A DNA stretch of 64,000 nt, from positions 7,265,942-7,329,941 of the forward strand of contig CM036619.1 in the NCBI GenBank assembly GCA_020746105.1. The letters are read 5' to 3'. Position 1 is the stretch's first letter, and every line of letters begins with the position of its first letter. The position numbers and the translations under genes were made by a program. The stretch comes from Trogon surrucura (Eukaryota > Chordata > Aves > Trogoniformes > Trogonidae). Positions 12,271 through 23,872 of the stretch are shown here, piece after piece. The notes under the pieces are model-generated. The model was given only the letters and a program-made list of their open reading frames with translations, was not told the origin of the DNA and did no database searches.

Positions 12271-14358
12271 GAGCCTACCAGAGAGCTTTTCTCCAGATAA
12301 AGAGGATAAAAAGATCACCTTTGCTTGTGCTAAACTGAAGCCCAAAGAGACATGAACAAATTTTATTAAACAAGTTTCACGAATACCAATGACATTGTTG
12401 TAATTAGATATATGGCAGTGATAAGTAACTATAGAAGTGTTACACATACACTTACATACATACAAACATATTCTTTTACTATGGCTGAGTAACTTGTATT
12501 TCTGTGGATCCTGAGAAGTTTTGGAAACTTAAAGAATATTTATGTGACTGAGAGTATTTTAAGGCTATCCTGAACAATACTTGGGAGGATAAAAAAAAAA
12601 TTAAAAATCAAAAAATAAATAAGGGAAGATACCAGATCTTGATGTGCATCTGAAGTAAAATATAAGGTGATAATATAATAATATAATGGATGATCCACAG
12701 TTAAAAAAGTTATTTCAAAATGTTCTGTTCACAGATACAGAGGATTTCAAAGAAAATCTGCATTGACAGATGGATGTATTGCCAAATTGAAGAAAACAGG
12801 AACCTTCTGTGAGATAATTAACTAATCTTGTACATGGAAAATGTGGAGAATCATCGAAGTTGAACATGGATAACAGCAGAGGTGGAGCTCTCTGTAGACA
12901 GTGTTCATAAGACTGTAACAAATATCATCAGGTTCCATGACATTTTTTTCAAAATCAGGTATGTAGAACTAAGCACTGACAGCCTATTTTATGTTATTGT
13001 ATATGTAAAAGAAGTTCTACTGCCTGAGTTTGATCTGGCAACATGTCCTTGAGACTTGATTATAATCTGCCTGCAAAAGCACAGGGAAATAAAAGTACAA
13101 AGGCCATAAATTGACCATATTGTGGTCAATAAAGAGCCATAACTGTCTCTCGGGGAAAGAAGAAAAGCCTACTTTGGAGAGCCTGTACATCATGAGATGT
13201 GGTGGGATATTTTGTACCTTCTCAGGGGCAGGATATTATTAGAAACATGTCTTTGGCCAAATTACGATTGCATCACACAGACTTGCGCCCTCAAAGCTTC
13301 TTTTCCATTAGTATCATCATGGATGAAAATATGATAGATTAAAAGATTTGTCTTGGTTATTACCTTGATTAATCAGGGCCTAGGTGAATATCTTAAAGAC
13401 TTAGGAGGAACTGTGTAGCCAACAAAAGCAGATAGGCACTTGATTATGTACTCTGGTGAGCCAAGATCACCCATATGCGATCTTATCTCCTGTGTCTCCA
13501 TTTCCCTTCTGCTAATACCACCTCTTAGTAACATTTTAGCAATTCCTGTGGGTGATACAAGAAGTCAATAGAAACTGGAAAACTACGAATGAGTCTGAAC
13601 TTACTTCCATTAAAGCCAGTGGATGCTTTATTCCATTAACACCAAGGACACTAGTCTGAGGGATAATGGTATTTTGAATTATTTCTTTGGCAACATCTGG
13701 GCAAAAGGATAACTCTGTTTTCTTGCTTCTGTAGAGGTATAGACCAAAAAGAGTGTAACCAGAATAAAGACCGAAGTTTTCTTTCTTGCCAGAATTTGCT
13801 GTTAGCCAGAATTTTTCAATTTTGAGGAGATGGTTAGTTTTACAAGCTTCAAACCTTTCAGTCCACTTGCTTGTACACCAGGTAACCAAAATTTCTAAAG
13901 ATTCCCAGTTTCTTGACAGCTTCCCCTGTCAGACAGGACAAGACCAGAGCATAGAGCCACTTCATGGATTCTCAAGAGCTTAAAGCCCCTGCCTGCTAGC
14001 TAGCAGACCACCATGCTCTCAGGGGCTCCAGCATTTCCACAGTTTCTGTTCATCAGCTCTGGAGTCAGCGTTTAATACCCTTTCATAGAAAATTTTAAAT
14101 TTTCCTCTGAGAAGCAGAAAAACAAAATTTCAGAACATCAGACCTTATGTGAGAGACTTCCCTACTCAGACTTCTTAATCCAAAATTTAGGAGCAGGCTG
14201 AACCAGCTCCTATTACATAGGCAAAGTGACATAATTTCATTAGGGTTGTAGCCAGACAAGTGTCATTATATGGTCTCAGATGCAGCCATTTCTTAATTTC
14301 TAATTACTGACCTATCAGGTCCATTGCTATGCAATATCCAGCAGACTGAACTAAACTT

Positions 14359-14375
14359 TGTGTGTGTGTGTGTGT
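14359..14375. repeat. TG dinucleotide microsatellite
   Basis: Eight TG units. Confidence 0.9.
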
Positions 14376-17221
14376 ACGTTAATTTCTTTATTTATTTCGC
14401 ACTGTAACAGCAAAGGAGGTTTCATAGAGTGAATTACATATCTCAGCTAAAAGGGTAGCAACCTTTAGTTAAAAGGCACTACTCTTACACTACTCAAATG
14501 TGAGTCCATGTACACATCTGACATCTACAAACTGATTGTGCTGAATATATATATACCCTCATCGACTGTACTGCAAAACAGCAGCATAAGCATTTCACTA
14601 GATACCATTCGTAGCTGCCTTAATGTGAAATAAGTTTGATTTAAACTGATGTAGAAGCATCCAGGTAGGAATTTGCAGTACTTTTGTTATGTTGATTGAT
14701 GTCACTTCTTCAGTTTAATGATAGCTACAAGCATTGCAAATGGGCGGGTAGGGGTAAGATAAGGCAAAAAAAGCAATATTATTATTATTGTTGTTCTTAT
14801 TTTAGCACAAAGAAGTAGCAGCTGCAATATTTCTCCCATCAGTAGCAGCAATTACAATTTACCATCTCTTTAGCCATTATCAGGCAACAGCTCTCAGAAT
14901 GTAGTATGGGCAAAGACTGAGGTTAGTGTTCAGTGCCCACATACAAAATCATTGCCCCACTGCTGCTGCCAGTGTGTCCATTTCCCTTTTGTTTAATTAG
15001 GTAATTTAAAGCAGCTTCTCCACCACTTTTTACACCCATAAGGCAAAAACATCTACTGACTTTTCCACAAGAATATGTAGTTTTGTATTCCTTATCATTT
15101 TATCCTCCACCAGGGTGGATTCTTTTAACTGGCAGGACAACCAACTTCACTTTTCACAGAATATGCCCTTTTTTATGCAAAGCATTAGCTAGAATGACAT
15201 TTCAGCACTGATCCTGAGAAAAGGACATTGCAAAGTGTCTTTATGGTGAGATAAATCCAGTGTAGCGTGAATAAAAATATTTCCAGTGCATTTCCATTCT
15301 GATTACATATCTACTTGGAAATCTAGATAGCTTGTTTAAATCATCAATCTACTGGGTTCAATGCCATGGAAATTGAAAAGAAGTTCTGCTTTGCAGGACC
15401 TCCTGTACTGTATCTTGTTGAACAAATTTGAATGTGCCTATGTACAGCGCAGAGAAATTTGATTGTGACACTTCTCTGCATAGATTGTGTCACTTTTCAT
15501 ACTAAACTGACTTTTTCGGGCTTCAGTTCAGCAGGTTATGTCACTTGACTCCAGAATAATTATTTTGAAAAAGATTGTTTTTTTCTTTACTTCCATAGTA
15601 AATCTATTCTGTTTTGTTTTGTTTTGTTAGATACTTTTAATAGAGGATCTACACTATATATAATTTACAATAGTCTTTTTGTGCAAGTATTCTTATTACA
15701 TCTGTTTTCCATTTAGAAAAGTAATAACATGGAAAATAACTTATTTTCTAGAGAAATTCTACTATTCTTACTAATGCTTAAAGAGAAAGAGCAAATTTCC
15801 ATGCCAGTGATGCAGGCACCAAATAACAGATGATGTGTTTCTGGTGCAATCATTCCAATTGTTGCCAAGGACACAGATGGTGACCCTTGGGATGCTGAAG
15901 ATCTTTGTGCAGATTTCTCTAACCAACCCTTTGGTTTACAGGTTACTTTTCTTTCAACTTTTTCTACATATTATGCAATGACACAGTCATGACAAGATAC
16001 ACAGATACAATGCTGAGGTGAACAATTGCAGAACAAACTTTTATATTTAAGTCTGATTTAGAGAAATGAAGGAATATGATCTCAAAACTGGCATTTAAGA
16101 AGGCTTTCAAAGGAAAATAAAAGCCAAGATTGAAGATGTCATTCTTAGGCACCCTTTACTTCATTGGTTTTTTTTTTTTTTTCCCCCCCAACTATAATAT
16201 TGCATAGTTATTTCATTCTTTTTGGTTTTGACACTAAAAAATCCCATTATATGAAACTCCCTGTGTTTCACTGACCTCTGAGGATACTTAAAAACGTCAG
16301 ACTTTTTGTGTGTCTTCATGGCATTTCTTTTAATAAACCTTCTTCCTTATTTTTCGTTTTAAAAGTTTCCTAGTGTTAAATATTTCAGATGTTCTGGCAC
16401 ACTCTTAATTCAAATCTCCTGGCACTTCTGCAGAACCATCTCCTGCAGGAGTGAGACTCAGCTTTCATGTTAGATTGCCTTACAATTTCCCAGTGACAGT
16501 TACCCCTCTCCTTATCTAGCTTTCTGAAATAAGTATAATGTCGTCTTTACGGTAGAGGGGCAGATTGGCAGCTGCCACCCAAGTTCTTGTGTAACAGCAT
16601 CATCTTTTGTGTAAGTCAGAGACTGCATCACTCATTCAATGCTTCTGCCTCATCCGTCTGTAGTGGTTTGACCCTGGTTGATGGCCAGATGCCCATGACA
16701 GCTGTTCTATCACCCCCCCTTCTCAGATAGACAGGTGGAGAAAATATAATGAAGTGCCCATGGTTTGAGATAAGGACAGGGAGATCACCTGCAGCTACTG
16801 TCCTGAGCAAATTAGTTAAATTTACTAAAGAACATATCAGAGAAGAGTAATGAGAAATAAAACAGATTTCAAAAACAAAAACAAAACCGAACAAAAAATA
16901 AAACCAAAACCAAAAACTACCTTCTCCCCACCTCTTTCTTCTTCCAAGGCTTAACATCAATCCCAATTTATCCACCTCCTCCCCTGGAGCAGCTCAGGGG
17001 GACAAGGAATGGAGGTTGCAGTCAGTTCATCCAATGTCCGCCCTGTTGTTTCTTTCTCCAGGGGTGGACTCCTCACTCTTCCCTTGGCCCATTGTGGGGT
17101 CCCTCTCAAGAGAGATGATCTTCACACACTTTCTCCAATGTAAATCCTCTCACGAGAGACAGTTCTTAACAAACTGCCCCAACATGAGTCCCTCCATGTG
17201 GTACCGTCCTTCAGGGGGAAA

Positions 17222-17510
17222 CTGCTCCAGTGTGAGTTCCTGGCGGCGTCACAGAAGTCCTGCCAGCCAGCCTGCTCCAGCGTGGGCTTCTCTCCCTCTC
17301 CACAGGCTACAGGCTCTGGCAGCAACCTGCTCCAGCACAGGCTTCCCACGGGGTCATAGTCCCCTTCAGGCATCCACCCGCTCCAGCCTGGGCTCCTCCA
17401 CGGGCTACAGGTGGACACCTACACCCTGTCACCTCCATGGGCTGCCAGGGGACAGTCTGCTTCAACATGGGCTTCACCACAGCCCAGCCTGGGGAACTCT
17501 CTGTTCCAGC
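17222..17510 (-). repeat. Imperfect ~52-bp tandem repeats inside LTR copy 1
   Basis: CTGCTCCAG-type cores occur at about 17222, 17272, 17326 and 17378, then after a longer gap near 17458 and 17503. Each is followed by a TGGGCTTC-like segment and a CACGGG or CACAGG segment. The homologous part of LTR copy 2 (about 18155-18450) shows the same reiteration in reverse complement. Confidence 0.75.
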
Positions 17511-17619
17511 ACCTAGAGCACATCCTCCCCGCACTCTTCACTGACCTTTGTGTCCACATATTCTCACTCTTCTGTCTCTCTGCCAGTTGTTGTGTGGTGC
17601 AGTTCTTTTTTTCCCATTT

Positions 17620-17627
17620 CTTAAATA
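17620..17627 (-). promoter_or_regulatory. LTR TATA box (copy 1)
   Basis: TATTTAAG on the minus strand is at the position corresponding to the TATA box of the second LTR. With it, the pair forms two divergently oriented core promoters about 410 bp apart. Confidence 0.55.
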
Positions 17628-18035
17628 TGTTTTCGCAGAGGTGTTCCCAACCTAACTTTACTCATAGACTCAGCCTTGGCCAGTGGTGGGTCCGTCTTTG
17701 GAGCTGGCTGGCCCTGGGTCTATCAGACTTAAGAGAAACTTCTAGCACCTTCTTGCAGAAGCCCCCCCTACAGTCTCTCTGACACTGAAATCTGGCTGGG
17801 CAAACCCAATACACTGTCTTTTCCAATCCCTTCTCACCAATTCTCTCTGTTTTGGTTTGGCCTGGACGGATTTCGGCGGCGGGGGGGGTGATGCAGGGTG
17901 GCTTCTACAAGAAGCTGCTAGAAGCTCCCCAAGTTTGATAGAGCCAATGCCAGCAGGCTCCAAAGAGGGACCCGCCGCTGGCCAAGGCTGAGCCTATCAG
18001 TAAGGTGATAGCAGAGGAACACCTCTGTGAAAACA

Positions 18036-18043
18036 TATTTAAG
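18036..18043 (+). promoter_or_regulatory. LTR TATA box (copy 2)
   Basis: TATTTAAG lies about 190 nt into the LTR in sense orientation. The same octamer is conserved at the matching place in copy 1 (17620-17627, minus strand), which supports it as the LTR core promoter. Confidence 0.6.
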
Positions 18044-18838
18044 AACAGGAAAAAGAGCTGCGCCATAACAGCTGGCACAGAGATGGAGGAGTGAGAATCT
18101 GTGCAGACACCAAGGTCAGTGAAGAAGGACGGGGGGGGGAGGATGAGCTTCAGGCGCCGGAGCAGAGAGAGTCCCCCGAGTCTGTGGTGAAGACCATGGT
18201 GAAGCGGGTTGTCCCCCTGCAGCCCATGGGCGAGGTGCAGATGTCCACCGTGAGGATCACCGCGTAGATGTCCACCGAGGACTCCACGCCGTGTGGGTGG
18301 ATGCCTGAAAGGGGACTGTAGCCCGTGGGAAGCCCACATCAGAGCAAGTTGCTGCCGGAACCTGTAGCCCGTGGAAGAGAGGAATGCCCATGCTGGAGCA
18401 GGTTGACGGGTGGGACTTTTGGGACGCTGCGGGTGGCTCACGCTGGAGCAGTTTCCCCCGAAGGACTGTGCCTCAGACTCATGAGGGGTGGGCTGCCCCT
18501 CGTGAGGTGTCTCCCGTTGGGCAGTTTGTGATGAATTGTCACTCGTGGGATGACTCACATTGGAGAAGAGAGCGTGAAGCTTGTCTCCCGTGAGAGGGAC
18601 CCCACAGTGGCCCTGGGGAAGAGTGAAGAGTCCTCCCCCGGAGTGAAGGAGCGGTGGAACCAACGTTGGATGAACTGACCGCAACCCCCATTCCCTGTCC
18701 CCCTGCGCCGCTCGGGAGGAGGAGGTGGAGAAACCGGGATTGATGTTAAGCCTGAGAAGAAAGGAGGGATGGGGGGAGGTGTTCTGTTTTTAAGATCTGT
18801 TTGCTCTTTCTCACTACTCCTCTCTGATTAGTTCTTTT

Positions 18839-18844
18839 AATAAA
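18839..18844 (+). terminator. LTR polyadenylation signal AATAAA (copy 2)
   Basis: AATAAA in sense orientation near the 3' end of the LTR. The homologous position in copy 1 reads AGTAAA. Confidence 0.6.
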
Positions 18845-20171
18845 TGTACCTAATTTCCCCAAAACTGAGTCTGTTTTGCCTGGGACGGTAAATGAGAGTG
18901 ATCTCCCTGTCCTTATCTCAAACCCTGAACCCTTGGAAATATTTTCTCCCCCTGTCTAGTCGTGAAGGGGGAGTGAGAGAGCGGCTGTGTGGGTACCTGG
19001 CGGCTGGCCAGGGTCAACCCACGACACTCTCGTATGTTAATAACCAACAGGTATTTAGACAGAAGTGCATGTGTTCCTATGCCTCAGTTCATATATATGT
19101 CTTTGAAGAAACCACCAGGAACAGCTGCCTCGTGCCTTTTACATTTCCTTGTGCACTATCAACGGCATGCACCCCATCTTGATAAACTCTGGACTCAACT
19201 ATTAAAGACTCCTGAGCTGCCTGTCTATCTGTCCCTTCTCCAGTTATAAGGTCACTCTTAAAAATAAAGTAATAAAAAGTCTTATAAGTAGAAAGAAATG
19301 ACCTTTATTTGTTGCATGTCTAAATAAACTGCATAAAAATAACACGAAGGCTGTGACATGAAATAACCAAAGATCATAAATTTAGGCTGACACTTTGTCT
19401 TTAACTTGAACTGTTCAACAAGAAAATATACAGTAAACCCAAAGATTTGGTCTTAAATCAGATTCTCTTGGGATGTGCCATTGCTTTATATGCTTAATAC
19501 ATTTTCAGGTAGTTCCTGGGCTGCCTGTTATATGAGACAGAATCACTGGGAGAGGAGGAATGCTGAAAGATCATCACTGGGGATCAGAGTCCCTTAGGAC
19601 CAGATGTTATAAAGATAAATCACAACAGATTCCCTCCCCAGAAAACTTGGAAGTTAAATGCCAGAAGGGACACAACAGATGAGCCATTCAGACAGGCAGG
19701 GGAGGGAAAAGAAAAGCAGGCACTGGCTGAATGGATCTGATAACAAAAAGAATGAAGGTCAAAAGAAAAAGGCTTGTGAATCTCAGCATGGCAGTTTCTT
19801 GAACACCTGGGAGTTAAGATAGGGAAAGCATCAGTGAGCTTGGAGAAGAGTTCAAGAGAAACATGCATGTGGGGCTATTTTCCATCTTCTAGTCACTTAG
19901 AACAGTCTTTGGGGTGACTGTGGGTTTTTATAGCGTACCGGGTTTGAAGCTATACGTTCTGAGATTAAAAATATACAACAAAACACCTTAAAATATAAAA
20001 TGTGAAACCATATCACATTAGACTTGGGACACATGGGGAAAATGTTCTTGCACACCACGAAGTCAAGACTGCTTTTCACCTAGGTACCCAGCGTAAGTGT
20101 TTTGATTCATATTTGAAGCCAGCTGAATCCTTGTTTCTCTGAAGTTTGATCTTGTTTGGTCCCCATGTGTT

Positions 20172-20274
20172 GCCTGATCTAGTTGAGAGGGGTCCCTGCC
20201 CATGACAGGGAGGTTGGATTAGATGATCTCTAAGGTCCCTTCCAGCCTAGGCCATTTTATGATTCTATGATTCA
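20172..20274 (+). mobile_element. CR1 LINE 3' end
   Basis: A short plus-orientation copy: CCTGATCTAGTTGAGAGGGG, GTTGGATTAGATGATCTCTA and CCCTTCCAGCC, then ATGATTCTATGATTC. It is severely 5'-truncated to about 100 bp. Confidence 0.9.
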
Positions 20275-23200
20275 AGAAAAAAAAAATTAAAAAGCTAAAT
20301 TAATCCTTCTAAACCTTCACTTAACACAAATTTAAGGCACTGAACTGGGATTGATTGGAGGCCACATTTTTAATTTATAATTTATGTGAAAATATACTAA
20401 AGACATGAATCAAAATGTGTTGTTACCTACGAGGTTGTTCCTTGTAATTGATTGCCCAATAAGGCTCCTAGCCCTGCAGAAACACTTTCTCCCTAACCCT
20501 AATAATGTATACCTAACTGCTGGCACAGTTTTTCTCCTCCTTTCTCCAGTTTTACTGCTGAACATGATGCCATATGGTCTGGAATTTCCCTTTGGTCAGC
20601 TGGGGTCAGCTGTCCCAGCTGTGTCCCCTCCTAACATATTGTGCACCCCCAGCCTCCTCGCTGCTGGGGTGAGGAGCAGAAAAGCCTCTGAAACTGTGTA
20701 AGCCCTGCTCAGGAATAACTAAAACATCAGTTTGTTATTGACACTGTTTTCATCACAAATCCAAAACATGGTGCTTTACAAACTACTGTGAAGAAAATTA
20801 ACTTAATCTTAGACAAAACCAGTAAACAAATCAAGACCCATATCTGTGTAGAATTTTAAATCTTCTCTTCAGTCAAGTTTCTTAAATTCAAATGTCAATA
20901 GCAGGATTAGGAATGGAAACCCGTGAGCTGAATGCAAGCAAGTAGTATACTCACCAGAGATGGTCTTTCTCATCTACTGGAAAGGGGAATATCAGAAAAC
21001 ATAAACTGAAAAAAAAAATACAAATTTTAATGTAAGAATCCATGAAATATTAACATATTTTATCAAGAGAAAAAAAATTGAATCGGAATGGGAATTTTTG
21101 TGAAGTTATACTGAAGTTTTGTAGTTTTTCACCTCAAGAGAAAGCACATGGATCATGAACGTGATTCTTGCTGTACTTAAAGTATATAAGAAGTCATTGA
21201 TCCCAAGTGAAGGTATGAATAAAGTTCTAAACACATTTTCTACCACACTGTAGTATATACTTTTCTCAAATACTGTCTTTTCTTCACTGCTATCTTTGCT
21301 AGTCTTTGGAAACCTTTGCCTGGGTGAGAGGCCAGTATTCTGTTATTCTACATACTGCACAGGTAGATGGCAAAAAAAAAGGCATCCTCTATCCCAAAAC
21401 TGATTACTATAGAGCTGAAACTGAACATCTGGGTAAAGATGGGGAAACCAAGGAAGTAAAGGAAAGAATTCAGGCTGCAGAGAGGATGACTGAACAATAT
21501 TGATAAGCTCTTTGTAGAGTTCATGAAGAGGACAGATTTTAAAGGTATTTTGGGGGGGGATGAGACTATGAATTTTGCCATTTGTTATGGGAAACACATG
21601 GCAGTAAAGGAGAGGGCAACAAGTGGAAGCTGGCAGATCATGGGTGGAGTGGAGGCAGGAGTTGACACTGTGATACTGATTGAAAGAGGTTGGGTGGACA
21701 GTTAGCGAATTTCGGCTAGTTCAGCTAAGGCAAATACGTGCTTTGTTTTTGTTTTCTTGGAGTAAGAAAAGAGAATCCTAAGGAAAGCATCAAAAGATGC
21801 TTTACGAGGGGCAGGGTCATCAAAGTAGCAGCCTAGGAGAGCAATCTTGACAGCAGTGAATTACATTGATACGAGGAAGGCAAGCTTGCATATGATGGGT
21901 TGACAGAACAAGAGCTGACCAAATCCTAGGCAGGAATGTTAAAATGGTTGCAAAAGCCTTTAGTTTAGGAAAGATGAGGACCTAAAATTGAACATGGCAA
22001 GCACAATAGAACGGTGGAATTATCTGCAGCAAACTATTTCAGGTAATGATTGTAGATGATGATTTTAATAAGAGCTGGAGAGGGACATGGTGCAAGGAAG
22101 TTTAAAAGGCAGTTAGATTTTTTGGAGGTTTGTTTGTCTTCTGTTTTCCTTTTCCTTTTTCTTTGAAGACACAAGAGATAAAGAAACTGATAAGGCAAGA
22201 GGGAAATGTCTGCAAGATGGGACAATCACTGGGAAAAATAAAGCAAGAAGCGAAGGGAAGTTGATTAAATTTTTCTGCCTTTCAGGTTGGGAGAAGAAAC
22301 ACAAATTTAAATTACCACGTTTCTTTATGTTTTGTGGAAATACATAAACAGAGATCCAAGCTGGTGTTCTCCCCAGGGTATAGTGAACCCCAACCTCAAC
22401 TATAAGTTAAGCACCAGAGAATACACATGGGAGAGGAATGTTATGAATTCTTCATCCACAGACACATGTTTAATAAGAGCAATTATCTTGACAAGACAGT
22501 CCACAACAGTGGAGACTCCACCATACATGTTTCACTGCTTACAGCATCCTTTACTAAAATAATAGACTGAACTTCTTAAAATATTGCTCAGTTCCATTTT
22601 TTTGTATTGGTGCATTTCTGATGTGTAACTTATTCTTGTTAAAGACAAAGAGAGAGATAACAGAAACAAACAAAAAAATCCTGCAGTCGATGTTTTGAAT
22701 CACAGTTCTCTGGGAGGGGTGACCAGTGATCGTCACTTATTTTGGGCTTTCATTGTGCTTCATGACTGCATCACAGTGTCACTGGTATGTTTTTAACAAT
22801 TTTGCTAACTGCCTTCAGCAGAATGAGTCCTGAATGAAGAGCCAAACATCTCTGGTGAGAATTCACAAAACACGTCACAACTTCCTCACAGCATCAATTT
22901 AAAAAAACTAATACTGAATGGTCTTTTAGATTGTCTGAATTTCTTTCTGATCCTATTTGGAACATGGTAGGAATTTTACTATACTGAGAAAATTACTTAT
23001 TAAAATAATTTCAGTAAATAACTTTGTACCTTTTGACAGTGTAAAAAGCTACCACCAGTTTCAATTTTTGAGCTAAAACCAAAGTATCCCTTATGAGTAC
23101 TAACACATAAAAGCTTATTAATTTTTTGGTTTAATTTATTTTTTCATTTTAACAAGAAAGATTTAATAACACTTATTCTATCCATTTAGGCCCAGCTCCA

Positions 23201-23710
23201 ATGTCGAGATGTTGGGAAATACTGTGTCAGTGCGTAAAAAATATCAAAAGAAAGTGGTAGTTCAGCATGACAAGACAACATATCACTGCCCAGCTGGGAT
23301 GCCAAGAGGAAAATCAAAGCAAGCACTGGTCTTTGTAGACTCCTGTACAACATGACAGATGCACAACGTGATCTCAAGAGAAAGGAAGACGAGCTCAGGA
23401 AGTTTGTAATGAATGGCGCTCTGCCTTTGAGAGTCAGCAGCACTAGGAGCAACTGTGGTTCCAGTAAAGCTCTGCTGCCTAAAGCATTTTTATATTGAGC
23501 TGTAGCTAATCAATAACAAGAAGAACTCCTGTTCCTGCATATTCTAAAGCAAAGACTCCACAAGACCTCCTACAACCATTTCATGGCTGATGTGGGTCCT
23601 TGGAGACCCTTCTGAGAGAGAGCAAGGAGGAGTAGAACTCATGGGTTTGTATATATCTTGCCTCAACTGCCAAGGAGAAGCTGTATCTTCTGCAGGGTCA
23701 TGACAAGTTA

Positions 23711-23872
23711 TCATAGAATCATAGAATCATAGAATGTCAGGGATTGGAAGGGACCTCAAAAGATCATCAAGTCAAATCCCCCTGCCAGAGCAGGAATGCC
23801 TAGATTATGCTACACAGGAACGTGTCCAGGCTGGTCTTGAATGTCTCCAGAGAAGGAGACTCCACCCATTTC
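23711..23872 (-). mobile_element. CR1 LINE 3' fragment
   Basis: Three ATCATAGA 8-mers are followed by GATTGGAAGGGACCTCAAAA and the standard CR1 3' region up to AGAAGGAGACTCCACCCA. Minus orientation, about 160 bp, little diverged. Confidence 0.92.

Larger units (their letters stand above)
6363..16658. other. Intergenic, no gene recognised
   Basis: Unique AT-rich DNA apart from the CR1 piece at 7459-7590, A-rich tracts near 10261 and 10517, the GC-rich block at 11960-12270 and the TG repeat at 14359. The less AT-rich stretch 10580-11030 carries long overlapping frames on both strands (138 and 134 codons) but no recognisable protein. Confidence 0.6.
16659..17813 (-). mobile_element. Solo LTR, ERVL-like family (copy 1, minus orientation)
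   Basis: This 1155-bp element reads TGTAGT...AATACA on the plus strand and is flanked by CCGTC (16654-16658) and CTGTC (17814-17818). These look like a 5-bp target duplication with one C-to-T change at a CpG. Sense is minus: a TATTTAAG TATA box lies at 17620-17627, and a decayed poly(A) signal (AGTAAA) at 16821-16826 lies about 160 nt from the 3' end. The middle (about 17222-17510) holds imperfect repeats of about 52 bp, each with a CTGCTCCAG-type core. A 5-bp duplication is typical of ERVL-type integrases. No internal region or retroviral gene remains. Open frames here, such as 17016-17516, are products of the GC-rich repeats. Confidence 0.88.
17848..19026 (+). mobile_element. Solo LTR, ERVL-like family (copy 2, plus orientation)
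   Basis: This 1179-bp element begins TGTTTTGGTTTGG and ends CAACCCACGACA. It is flanked by a perfect 5-bp duplication, CTCTC at 17843-17847 and 19027-19031. It is the reverse-complement relative of the neighbouring LTR at 16659-17813, aligning over its whole length. A TATA box (TATTTAAG) is at 18036-18043 and a poly(A) signal (AATAAA) at 18839-18844, with about 180 nt after it. That sets the sense as plus. It is a solo LTR with no internal viral sequence. The 259-codon minus-strand open frame at 17905-18684 is antisense to the LTR and is not taken as a gene. The intact TATA box and poly(A) signal suggest it is younger than copy 1. Confidence 0.9.

Noticed and set aside
11966-12355. 129-codon plus-strand frame in the GC-rich block
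   Set aside because: The composition explains its length; the Ala/Gly/Pro-rich translation has no domain, and other frames overlap it.
17016-17516. 166-codon plus-strand open frame
   Set aside because: It lies inside LTR copy 1 and is made of the same repeated segments, with Ser/Pro/His-rich low-complexity translation.
17905-18684. 259-codon minus-strand open frame, the longest in the window
   Set aside because: It lies wholly inside LTR copy 2, antisense to it, and is produced by GC-rich internal repeats. It has no known retroviral or cellular domain.
16659-19026. A complete provirus with two LTRs
   Set aside because: The LTRs are in opposite orientation, only 34 bp apart, and each has its own target duplication, so there is no internal region and no single provirus.
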